Shown here: positions 1-4,738 of the stretch, piece by piece
Layout of the letters: every line of letters starts with the position of its first letter
Position numbering within the stretch: position 1 is the stretch's first letter
NCBI GenBank assembly: GCA_029288475.1
Contig: JARIHA010000026.1
Location: 1 to 5,427 of the forward strand
Direction: 5' to 3'
Source of the DNA: Candidatus Tayloriibacteriota bacterium
GTDB taxonomy: Bacteria; Patescibacteriota; Minisyncoccia; Phycocordibacterales; JARIHA01
DNA length: 5,427 nt
The notes under the pieces: generated by a model
Database searches by the model: none
Told to the model about the DNA's origin: nothing
What the model saw: only the letters and a program-made list of their open reading frames with translations
Made by a program: the position numbers and the translations under genes

Positions 1-1474
1 CACTATAGTGCTGAAGCTTTGCTGATCCGTTGAGAAGTGCCTGATCGACCACTTTTACCAGCATATCAGTTATTCTCTTGGAAGTCGTTGCCTGAATGAC
101 CCGCCTGCCGGTTGGATAAGAAATAGTCTTTGAAAAACCAACATCGTAGTTGATCTGCTTTACTACATGGGGAAACGGAAGAGTTCCGCCGTTTGCCAAT
201 GATGAGAAAGCGCGTGCTACCTCGATCGGAGTCACTGCAATTCCCTGTCCGAAGGATGCCGTTGCGTATTCAACCTGCCGAGAGCTCTTTAGGTTGTCGA
301 TCAGTCCGGACGTTTCGTTTGGTAGATCAATGCCGGTCTTCTCTCCAAAACCATAGTTCTTCATGTAAGAAGCAAAGGTGGTTGTTCCCATTTTAAGAGC
401 GACAAATGACGCTCCGACGTTCAATGACTGATTCAAAATCTGCTGCATAGGAATAACTCCTCGAGCCTTGCCATCGTAGTTACAGATCTTCTTGCTATTG
501 AGCGTGATACAGCCGGTATCATCGTATGTTGTTGCTTCCGTTATTGCTTGGGAATCAAGCCCGGCCGCCATGGTCAACGCTTTGACGATCGATCCCACCT
601 CATAATCATTCTCTACCAAAGGATTGGAAAAAATGGCCGAGCTTTTTTGGTCTTGAGGATTATTTGGGTCAAAGGTAGGATTTACCGCCATTGCATAAAT
701 TTCTCCTGAAACCGGGTCGATGATTATTCCACCTGTCATATCAGACTGCCATGTTGACTCTACGCCGGCAAGCTCTTTCTCCAAATATCCCTGCACGTTT
801 GGTTCAATGCTCGAAACAATGTCACCCTCCAAACTCGTTCCTTTAGTAAGCGTCTGATCAATGTTTGAAAACATTTCTGCGAAGAAATTCACATATGCAG
901 TAGAATCATCGCGTTTCAATGTGCTTTCATAATAGCTTTCAAGCCCGTATCGCCCCGCCAGATTGTCTCCTTTGTATCCCACCAGTCCAAGCGTATGTGA
1001 AGCAAGGCTTCCTCCTGGATACACGCGCCAATTTTCTTTTGAGACGGACAATCCAGGTATCTTGAGCGAAAGCAAGCTAGGACCCTTGTCCACGGGCAAT
1101 TGCTTTACCAACTCTTCATAGCTGTCATTTGGCTTTGTGGCTTTAGCCATAAAAGCGTCCTGAGGAATAGGCACGAGAGCATTTATCTTTGCGTAGGCAT
1201 CAGTAGGATTTGGCAAAAGCTTTGGACTGATTGCCAAGGTCAGGCCCGACTTGATTGTTGCGGCCGAATACAGAGAACCGTCCCGGTTCTGAAAATAAAC
1301 AGTTCCTCGATTAAATATCTGCTGATCGGGACGCACGTATTGATGATCGGCTCTCTGCGTATAATCATTACCATGAACGATCTGGACAAGGTACAATTTA
1401 GAAACAAGAATCAAGGCGAAGACGATTACCAGAATCGACACCGCTCTGATTCGCCACAATAGTCCTTGTTTCAT
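1..1474 (-). CDS. ftsI: FtsI-like class B penicillin-binding protein (peptidoglycan transpeptidase), 3' end beyond window
   Basis: This is a septal peptidoglycan transpeptidase that would cross-link stem peptides outside the membrane during division. I translated the minus frame by hand: 491 codons open from ATG at 1474 to the left edge with no stop, so the C-terminus is missing. Residues 1-10 are cytoplasmic and basic, and 11-31 form one transmembrane anchor. About 55-210 is the PBP dimerisation/pedestal domain (RGTVYF near 56, SHTLGLVGY at 159-167, GRYGLESYY at 174-182). From about 247 comes the transpeptidase domain. The catalytic SxxK is S295-I-V-K298 within EVGSIVK; many PBPs have EPGS(T/V)xK here. 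The SxN motif is S350-L-N352. The KTG motif is not seen; the visible end (NGSAKLQHYS) resembles the segment just before it, so truncation is by the window edge. The start lies 2 nt after the ftsL-like stop, which implies co-transcription and coupling. The assignment to FtsI instead of another class B PBP rests on dcw position. Confidence 0.93.
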   Translation of the reverse strand, partial: MKQGLLWRIRAVSILVIVFALILVSKLYLVQIVHGNDYTQRADHQYVRPDQQIFNRGTVYFQNRDGSLYSAATIKSGLTLAISPKLLPNPTDAYAKINALVPIPQDAFMAKATKPNDSYEELVKQLPVDKGPSLLSLKIPGLSVSKENWRVYPGGSLASHTLGLVGYKGDNLAGRYGLESYYESTLKRDDSTAYVNFFAEMFSNIDQTLTKGTSLEGDIVSSIEPNVQGYLEKELAGVESTWQSDMTGGIIIDPVSGEIYAMAVNPTFDPNNPQDQKSSAIFSNPLVENDYEVGSIVKALTMAAGLDSQAITEATTYDDTGCITLNSKKICNYDGKARGVIPMQQILNQSLNVGASFVALKMGTTTFASYMKNYGFGEKTGIDLPNETSGLIDNLKSSRQVEYATASFGQGIAVTPIEVARAFSSLANGGTLPFPHVVKQINYDVGFSKTISYPTGRRVIQATTSKRITDMLVKVVDQALLNGSAKLQHYS

Positions 1475-1476
1475 AT

Positions 1477-1803
1477 CTAATGAGTGGTATTAAGAGAGAA
1501 ACTATCTCCGCCATCCTTAAATGAAAGATACTGAGGATTCAACGGTTCAGTGAAGCCAAGCTCGAGCGCATACTCGGGCGTGATTTTGCTTACAAGTGCC
1601 ACATGCTCCGCTTCTAGCTCACTAAGATCAGAATTCACTTTGGTGATCTGACTCTCTGCGGTTTGTCGCCTTACAATATTAAAAACTGTCTTATTAATCA
1701 TCAGCACATATGCAATTATGCAAAAAACGATAAGGCCGACCAGCACCCAAAAAGCGTACTGTATCCTTTGCTGATCTTGAATTGTTTGTTTTAATACCTT
1801 CAT
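1477..1803 (-). CDS. ftsL: FtsL/DivIC-like division protein, bitopic with coiled coil
   Basis: This 108-residue single-pass membrane protein has FtsL architecture: a short cytoplasmic N-terminus (1-16, polar), one transmembrane helix (about 17-36), then a heptad-like region (about 42-74, with I, L, V spaced among E, Q, K, S). The tail includes ITPEYALELGF and a polar C-terminus. FtsL forms a coiled-coil complex with FtsB/DivIC-type partners and activates FtsI/FtsW at the septum. The primary sequence is too divergent to recognise alone; the call rests on size, topology and its place between rsmH and ftsI, the standard dcw position. Its ATG immediately follows the rsmH stop (TAAATG), and its TAG stop is 2 nt before the ftsI ATG. 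An AAAGAAAGAA stretch upstream is at best a weak ribosome-binding site. A DivIC/FtsB-type protein is the main alternative. Confidence 0.8.
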   Translation of the reverse strand: MKVLKQTIQDQQRIQYAFWVLVGLIVFCIIAYVLMINKTVFNIVRRQTAESQITKVNSDLSELEAEHVALVSKITPEYALELGFTEPLNPQYLSFKDGGDSFSLNTTH

Positions 1804-2814
1804 TTATTCTTTCTTTATATACCCGTCACTTTTTTTAAATTCCGTGGTTTTTTCTAAAATGCGGAGCTTTGCGCTTCGTGCCCGCCGATTTTCCTTAAGT
1901 TCTTCACTAGATGGAGCAAGCGGCTTCTTGGTAATGATCGTCGCCTTATCTTCCTTATGCATCTCCAGAAAAAAGCGTTTTACGATCCTGTCTTCAATAC
2001 TATGGAAGGAAATGACCGACATTCTTCCTCCGATTTTCCCTGCCTTTGCATCACCGGTTTTAAGTAATGAAAATCCTTTCTTTAATCCCTCTCGAAGCGA
2101 CTGAATCTCGTCGTTGGCTGCAATGCGTAGTGCCTGAAATGTCTTGGTGGCAAAATGAGTCTTGCCTTTGGTGTATAAAAATGGCACTCCGCTGCGAATG
2201 ATGTCGACGAGTTCAAAGGTTGTGGCAATGGGTTTTTTCTTTCGTGCCTCTACTATCCTGTTGGCAATCTTTCGGGAATAGCGTTCTTCGCCGTAGCCGT
2301 AAATAATATCGGCAATGTTTTCTTCATCCCATTCGTTCACGACCTGATGCGCGGTGATCTCGCCCTTTTCAGCATCTGGATTGCGCTTGAAGGTCATGAG
2401 AAGCGGTTCATCCCGTTGAAAACTAAATCCTCTGCCAGAATCCTCAAACTGATTTGAGCTGAGGCCGAGGTCAAAAAGAATGCCGTCAATTTCTGATATT
2501 CCCGCTTCGCGAAGAACTACATCAACATTTCTAAAGCTAGACTGATGAAGACTAAAAACAGCTTTTCCCTTTCCGGCCTTTTCCGCCATCTCATTTGCGA
2601 CATCAAGCCTGACTTGGGCGCGGCTTAGTGCATCTTCATCCAGATCAATACCGACAATACGCACGTCTTTGCCGTGAAGTTCGATCATCTTCTCGCTGTG
2701 TCCGCCACCATTAATGGTTGCGTCCACGATGATCGCGGGTCCGGCAGAAGATTTTTCCTCGCCAATTGCCAGTCCATCTATTGATTCGTGTAAAAGAACA
2801 GTCTTGTGGATCAT
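1804..2814 (-). CDS. rsmH: 16S rRNA (cytosine1402-N4)-methyltransferase RsmH (MraW)
   Basis: RsmH uses S-adenosylmethionine to N4-methylate C1402 of 16S rRNA in the ribosomal P site. The 336 residues are near full family length. Visible motifs: N-terminal HKTVLLHESI (3-12); the SAM-binding loop DATINGGGHS (31-40); GIDLDEDAL (55-63) for the acidic ribose contact; DLGLSSNQF (115-123) and RGFSFQRDEPLLMTF (128-142) around the catalytic region; NEWDEENIADIIYGYGEERYSRKIA (160-184), the insertion-domain helix; TFQALRIAANDE (225-236); SVISFHSIEDRIVKRFF (266-282); and a C-terminal RRARSAKLRILEK (310-322). DEPLLMTF replaces the more usual DxPLDMR-type string, a wording I associate with Parcubacteria-type sequences (recollection, not a search). 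It follows mraZ after 18 nt and abuts the ftsL-like gene with no spacer. No clear Shine-Dalgarno sequence precedes ATG 2814. Confidence 0.97.
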   Translation of the reverse strand: MIHKTVLLHESIDGLAIGEEKSSAGPAIIVDATINGGGHSEKMIELHGKDVRIVGIDLDEDALSRAQVRLDVANEMAEKAGKGKAVFSLHQSSFRNVDVVLREAGISEIDGILFDLGLSSNQFEDSGRGFSFQRDEPLLMTFKRNPDAEKGEITAHQVVNEWDEENIADIIYGYGEERYSRKIANRIVEARKKKPIATTFELVDIIRSGVPFLYTKGKTHFATKTFQALRIAANDEIQSLREGLKKGFSLLKTGDAKAGKIGGRMSVISFHSIEDRIVKRFFLEMHKEDKATIITKKPLAPSSEELKENRRARSAKLRILEKTTEFKKSDGYIKKE

Positions 2815-2832
2815 TTCAGTATAAAATCAGGA

Positions 2833-3267
2833 TTAAAGTACGCCGATCTGCCCAAGCTTCTCAGCCAAAGCATCCGCGCGCTTCTCAACACCAGCCTTGT
2901 AATCCATCCACTGTTTTTCGTTCCAGATCTCAATACGATCCTGAACGCCTACAATCGACACCTTCCCTTTCAGTCCCGAACGTTCCCGAAGAAAGTCCGG
3001 CACCAAAATACGCCCTATCGCATCCACATCTACTTCCACCGCTCCGCCGAACATGTAGCGGTTGAAGCTTCGCGTATCAGACTGAAGCATTGATGACTCA
3101 CCCAACTTTTCCGATATGTTCTCCCATGCCTTGAGCGTGAAGCCAAAAAGACATCCGTCCAAACCGGGAGTTACTACGATCTTCTTGCCGATCTCCTTTC
3201 GGAACTTCACCGGCAAAGAAAGCCTATTCTTTTCATCTATCGTGTGGGTGTATTCACCTATGAACAT
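2833..3267 (-). CDS. mraZ: Transcriptional regulator MraZ
   Basis: MraZ is a DNA-binding regulator, usually the first gene of the dcw cluster, and in studied bacteria it represses its own operon. The 144 residues contain two SpoVT/AbrB-type half-domains, each with the diagnostic DxxxR motif: D11-EKN-R15 followed by LSLP, and D82-AIG-R86 followed by ILVP. The N-terminus MFIGEYTHTIDEK is typical. The family forms ring oligomers that read tandem GTGGG/TGGG repeats, and such repeats are present upstream at 3430-3444. The start at 3267 is fixed by an in-frame TGA two codons upstream and by family alignment. The purine-rich GGGAGGAGG upstream sits 22 nt from the ATG, too far for a normal ribosome-binding site. 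A probable 48-codon ORF overlaps this start by 10 nt, so translational coupling is likely. Confidence 0.97.
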   Translation of the reverse strand: MFIGEYTHTIDEKNRLSLPVKFRKEIGKKIVVTPGLDGCLFGFTLKAWENISEKLGESSMLQSDTRSFNRYMFGGAVEVDVDAIGRILVPDFLRERSGLKGKVSIVGVQDRIEIWNEKQWMDYKAGVEKRADALAEKLGQIGVL

Positions 3268-3404
3268 GATTCATCTTCTTTTACTTTTTCCTCCTCCCTC
3301 CTGATACGCACTTTTTCCCGAGGGGCTGCCTCGAGCAAAACAGTGGTAAAGAAATATGACCGATTACCAATCACAACGTTATACGTTCTTTCATGGATCT
3401 TCAT
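3258..3404 (-). CDS. Probable small protein ORF (48 aa) upstream of and overlapping mraZ
   Basis: I do not recognise this protein. Reading the minus strand from ATG 3404 gives 48 codons ending in TAG at 3260-3258, overlapping the mraZ ATG by 10 nt (ATGTTCATAG), a typical operon junction. The first half (MKIHERTYNVVIGNRSYFF and on to about residue 25) alternates hydrophobic and polar residues as in beta strands. From about residue 29 it is strongly charged (PREKVRIRREEEKVKEDES). There is no signal peptide or transmembrane helix. It explains the GGGAGGAGG tract as Arg/Glu codons. An in-frame TAA shortly upstream limits the start to this ATG, and no Shine-Dalgarno sequence is visible. It would otherwise be a roughly 180-nt untranslated leader. 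For: position, overlap, balanced composition. Against: short length, and no homology test possible here. Confidence 0.5.
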   Translation of the reverse strand: MKIHERTYNVVIGNRSYFFTTVLLEAAPREKVRIRREEEKVKEDESCS

Positions 3405-3429
3405 GTGGATTTTTTTTAATTATTAAATT

Positions 3430-3444
3430 CCCACTTCTTCCCAC
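3430..3444 (-). promoter_or_regulatory. MraZ operator: tandem GTGGG boxes
   Basis: On the minus strand this reads GTGGG-AAGAA-GTGGG, two perfect boxes (3440-3444, then 3430-3434) with a 5-nt spacer and hence a 10-bp period. MraZ of other bacteria binds direct TGGG/GTGGG repeats with 5-6-nt spacers ahead of mraZ, so this is very likely the autoregulatory site. A further perfect GTGGG lies at 3471-3475, 31 bp from the nearer box (about three helical turns). A degenerate GTGTT lies at 3461-3465, 10 bp from that third box. The paired boxes fall just downstream of the transcription start expected from the promoter called at 3456-3483. Confidence 0.82.
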
Positions 3445-3455
3445 TTACTGTGTAT

Positions 3456-3483
3456 CTTATAACACTTTATCCCACTCTGCTAA
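3456..3483 (-). promoter_or_regulatory. Candidate dcw operon promoter
   Basis: On the minus strand, TTAGCA (3483-3478, 4/6 match to TTGACA), a 16-nt spacer and TATAAG (3461-3456, 5/6 match to TATAAT) form a plausible sigma70-type promoter. Transcription would start near 3449, about 45 nt before the small ORF and 180 nt before mraZ. It lies directly downstream of the preceding gene's terminator and is interleaved with the GTGGG boxes. An alternative -10 (TTTAAT/AATAAT, about 3418-3428) would put the boxes at or near the -35 region instead. Confidence 0.5.
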
Positions 3484-3487
3484 TAAG

Positions 3488-3496
3488 TTATCCACA
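3488..3496 (+). promoter_or_regulatory. Perfect DnaA-box consensus in dcw promoter region
   Basis: TTATCCACA matches the classical high-affinity DnaA box at 9/9. It lies 5 bp upstream of the candidate -35 of the mraZ promoter. Its reverse complement contains GTGGA, which resembles a degenerate MraZ box and is 20 bp from the GTGGG at 3471-3475, so it could instead be part of the MraZ repeat array. There is no cluster of boxes to suggest a replication origin. Confidence 0.4.
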
Positions 3497-3514
3497 CTAA
3501 AACATACAAAAACG

Positions 3515-3538
3515 AAAAAAGCCCTCAAAAATGGGCTT
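3515..3538 (-). terminator. Rho-independent terminator of the PH-domain gene
   Basis: On the minus strand, AAGCCC and GGGCTT (6-bp stem, 8-nt AU-rich loop) are followed by a T-run (TTTTTT in total counting the stem's last two T's), then CG and five more T's. The hairpin starts 36 nt after the TAG stop of the PH-domain gene and ends about 30 nt before the candidate dcw promoter, so it insulates the two units. The plus-strand reading lacks a good T-tract. Confidence 0.8.
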
Positions 3539-3574
3539 CTTCGGATAAAAAAATAAAAACTATGGTCGAGCTTG

Positions 3575-4189
3575 CTAGCTTGGAATTTTTTCTGGTTCGG
3601 TATTCTTTAGTTCAATGACTTCCTGCACGTTTGCACGATCGAGAAGATAACGCTGCATGTTTTGTGCTTTCGTGATATCCAATCCTGGAAGAACAATCTC
3701 AGAACGGTCGACTGAAGAGCGGTCAGTGTCCTCGTGACCTGCAGTCAGAATGACGAGATTGCACATGCCGAGCAAACGATAAAGCGCACTTTGCTCAATA
3801 TTTATATCCTGAATTTGTTTGTATGGCATCGATATTTCCTGTTGGCCGACAATACCCTTCACGAAACTAAAATCATTGGTATCGAGACGATACTTGAATG
3901 CTGAGTAAGTAAGATATGCAAGGGCAAGACCAAAGGCAAGAGAAATAATAAAAAATACCAATACAAGAAGAAGAGCATAATTGAGATACATGCCAACGGT
4001 GGGATTTTGCTCAGCCATTTTTTGCACATCTGGAGAATATGCGAGTATGATCTTAAGGACGAGCAAGATAATCTCGACCGCAAAAAAGATGAACGGAATG
4101 ACACTCCTCTCCGCAAGAAAAAAATAAAGCGCCTTTGATCCCAGCTTTTGATAGACTCCCTGTTGATTTTCTATATCAGTTTTTTCCAT
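3575..4189 (-). CDS. Membrane protein with bacterial PH-like (bPH_2/DUF304-type) domain
   Basis: This 204-residue protein of unknown specific function has a soluble N-terminus (1-28) and two hydrophobic helices (about 29-50 and 70-95) separated by a short polar loop. Then comes a C-terminal domain (about 97-185) whose layout, YRLDTNDFSFVKGIVGQQEISMPYKQIQDI, then LYRLLGMCNLVILTAG, matches the bPH_2 family (YdbS/YdbT-like). In that family a turn to I-P-x-x-x-I-Q-x-(I/V) is followed by a short helix and strands. These proteins are membrane-anchored with the PH-like barrel in the cytoplasm; their ligands are generally unknown. I chose ATG 4189 over a TTG at 4246, because the longer form would translate the shared promoter. 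The gene diverges from the low-complexity secreted protein with mirror-symmetric promoters and has its own terminator at 3515-3538, so it is probably monocistronic. Confidence 0.85.
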   Translation of the reverse strand: MEKTDIENQQGVYQKLGSKALYFFLAERSVIPFIFFAVEIILLVLKIILAYSPDVQKMAEQNPTVGMYLNYALLLVLVFFIISLAFGLALAYLTYSAFKYRLDTNDFSFVKGIVGQQEISMPYKQIQDINIEQSALYRLLGMCNLVILTAGHEDTDRSSVDRSEIVLPGLDITKAQNMQRYLLDRANVQEVIELKNTEPEKIPS

Positions 4190-4196
4190 ACTCTTT

Positions 4197-4243
4197 ATTT
4201 TACACCAAGATGAGCTTTTTTTCCTTTTTGCTTGGTGTATTAT
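4197..4243. promoter_or_regulatory. Mirror-image divergent promoter with 9-bp inverted repeat
   Basis: A perfect inverted repeat, TACACCAAG (4201-4209) and CTTGGTGTA (4231-4239), lies between two divergent genes with arm centres 30 bp apart. Read outward, each arm ends in the first TA of a -10-like hexamer. On the plus side this is CTTGGTG-TATTAT (4238-4243), 6 nt before ATG 4250. On the minus side it is CTTGGTG-TAAAAT (4202-4197), 7 nt before ATG 4189. Such spacing predicts transcription starting at or next to the start codon, giving leaderless mRNAs. The space between the arms contains a homopyrimidine tract (4215-4229: C, T7, CC, T5). The arms may be an extended promoter element or an operator for a shared regulator. 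A second minus-strand -10 (GATAAT, 4244-4239) is possible. Confidence 0.6.
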
Positions 4244-4249
4244 CAAATT

Positions 4250-4738
4250 ATGAATAGGAAATATATAAATTTCAGCAAGGCGGCATTAATTGGAGGCGTT
4301 TTCATCGCCACCCTTATTCCTTCCTTTTCTTTTGCTAGTGGATACGGCCGGATTAATAATTATGGCTCTATGGGGATGAATATGAACGGCTATAACAACA
4401 GCTACAACATGAACTACGGTAACAATTCGTACCAACAAAACAGCAGTAATTATAATAGCAATTACAACTATAGAAACTACGGACAAGGAAATCAGAATAG
4501 CTATTCAAACAACAGCAATTACAGTAATCGTATGAATCATTATTCTCGAGGAGGATATTCTTCGGGATATTCTGGAAATTATTCTTCAGGCATGCAAAAC
4601 TATGGGTTCAGAAATTACGCTTCGCCTCACTCATATGCCTCCCCGACTTATTCAAGTCCACAATATGATTATTCTTCATGGGGCTGGGACAATTCGGGAG
4701 GATATTCTTCGGGTGATTGGGATGGATGGAATTACTAA
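4250..4738 (+). CDS. Secreted Asn/Tyr/Ser/Gly-rich low-complexity protein
   Basis: I do not recognise a family. The 162-residue product begins with a clear Sec signal peptide: basic MNRKYINFSK, hydrophobic core AALIGGVFIATLI, and a probable cleavage site S27-F-A29/S30. By my count the mature 133 residues hold about 28 Asn and 24 Tyr, with most of the rest Ser and Gly. Lys, Glu, Cys, Leu and Val are absent, and there is one Ile. Residues 36-98 are NY/NS-rich and 100-123 GYSSG-rich. A Ser/Pro/Tyr segment (124-141) follows, then an aromatic-acidic tail with four Trp and three Asp (144-162). GGYSSG occurs at 101-106 and 150-155. It is likely an exported, disordered or self-assembling surface/matrix protein; function unknown. 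The start is ATG 4250; a TTG at 4232 lies inside the promoter. Its TAA overlaps the msrB stop by 4 nt. Confidence 0.82.
   Translation: MNRKYINFSKAALIGGVFIATLIPSFSFASGYGRINNYGSMGMNMNGYNNSYNMNYGNNSYQQNSSNYNSNYNYRNYGQGNQNSYSNNSNYSNRMNHYSRGGYSSGYSGNYSSGMQNYGFRNYASPHSYASPTYSSPQYDYSSWGWDNSGGYSSGDWDGWNY
4550..4713 (+). repeat. 17-nt direct repeat inside the low-complexity gene
   Basis: GGAGGATATTCTTCGGG occurs exactly at 4550-4566 and again at 4697-4713, 147 nt (49 codons) apart and in the same frame, encoding GGYSSG both times. Identity at synonymous positions suggests internal duplication or conversion within the coding sequence, though GGN/TAT/TCT codon bias could contribute. Shorter related units (TATTCTGGA, TATTCTTCA) lie between the copies. 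Confidence 0.75.

Noticed and set aside
1100..1462. 120-codon plus-strand ORF opposite the start of ftsI
   Set aside because: It is antisense to a clearly coding ftsI frame, with no recognisable motifs, so it is a shadow frame.
3290..3300. GGGAGGAGG (minus strand) as a strong ribosome-binding site for mraZ
   Set aside because: It lies about 22 nt from the mraZ ATG, beyond normal spacing, and no start codon follows it at 5-10 nt. It is better explained as Arg/Glu codons of the 48-codon ORF.
3319..3333. Hairpin CGAGG-GGCTG-CCTCG as an attenuator or terminator in the mraZ leader
   Set aside because: The stem is only 5 bp with no T-tract, and it falls inside the probable small ORF.
3375..3387. 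Palindrome AACGT-TAT-ACGTT containing TATAAC on the minus strand, as an operator or second promoter
   Set aside because: No matching -35 element at 16-18 nt, the arms are short, and it lies within the small ORF.
3430..3496. Replication origin suggested by the DnaA box and AT-rich DNA
   Set aside because: There is only one perfect box, no cluster or DNA-unwinding repeats, and no dnaA/dnaN nearby. The site is in a promoter.
4201..4239. Inverted repeat read as a transcription terminator
   Set aside because: The flanking genes diverge from it, the 21-nt loop is long, and there is no terminal T-run. It overlaps -10-like sequences, so it is a promoter or operator element.
4190..4246. TTG-initiated N-terminal extension (19 residues) of the PH-domain protein
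   Set aside because: It would translate the shared inverted repeat and promoter. ATG 4189 fits better and avoids a basic Ser/Lys stretch not needed by the family.
4232..4249. TTG start adding six residues to the secreted protein
   Set aside because: It lies inside the inverted-repeat arm and -10 region. ATG 4250 gives a textbook signal peptide.
4286..4486. Minus-strand 66-codon Val/Ile-rich ORF
   Set aside because: It is the complement of the Asn/Tyr-rich repeats (AAY/TAY codons read as GTT/ATA-like codons), an artefact of low complexity.
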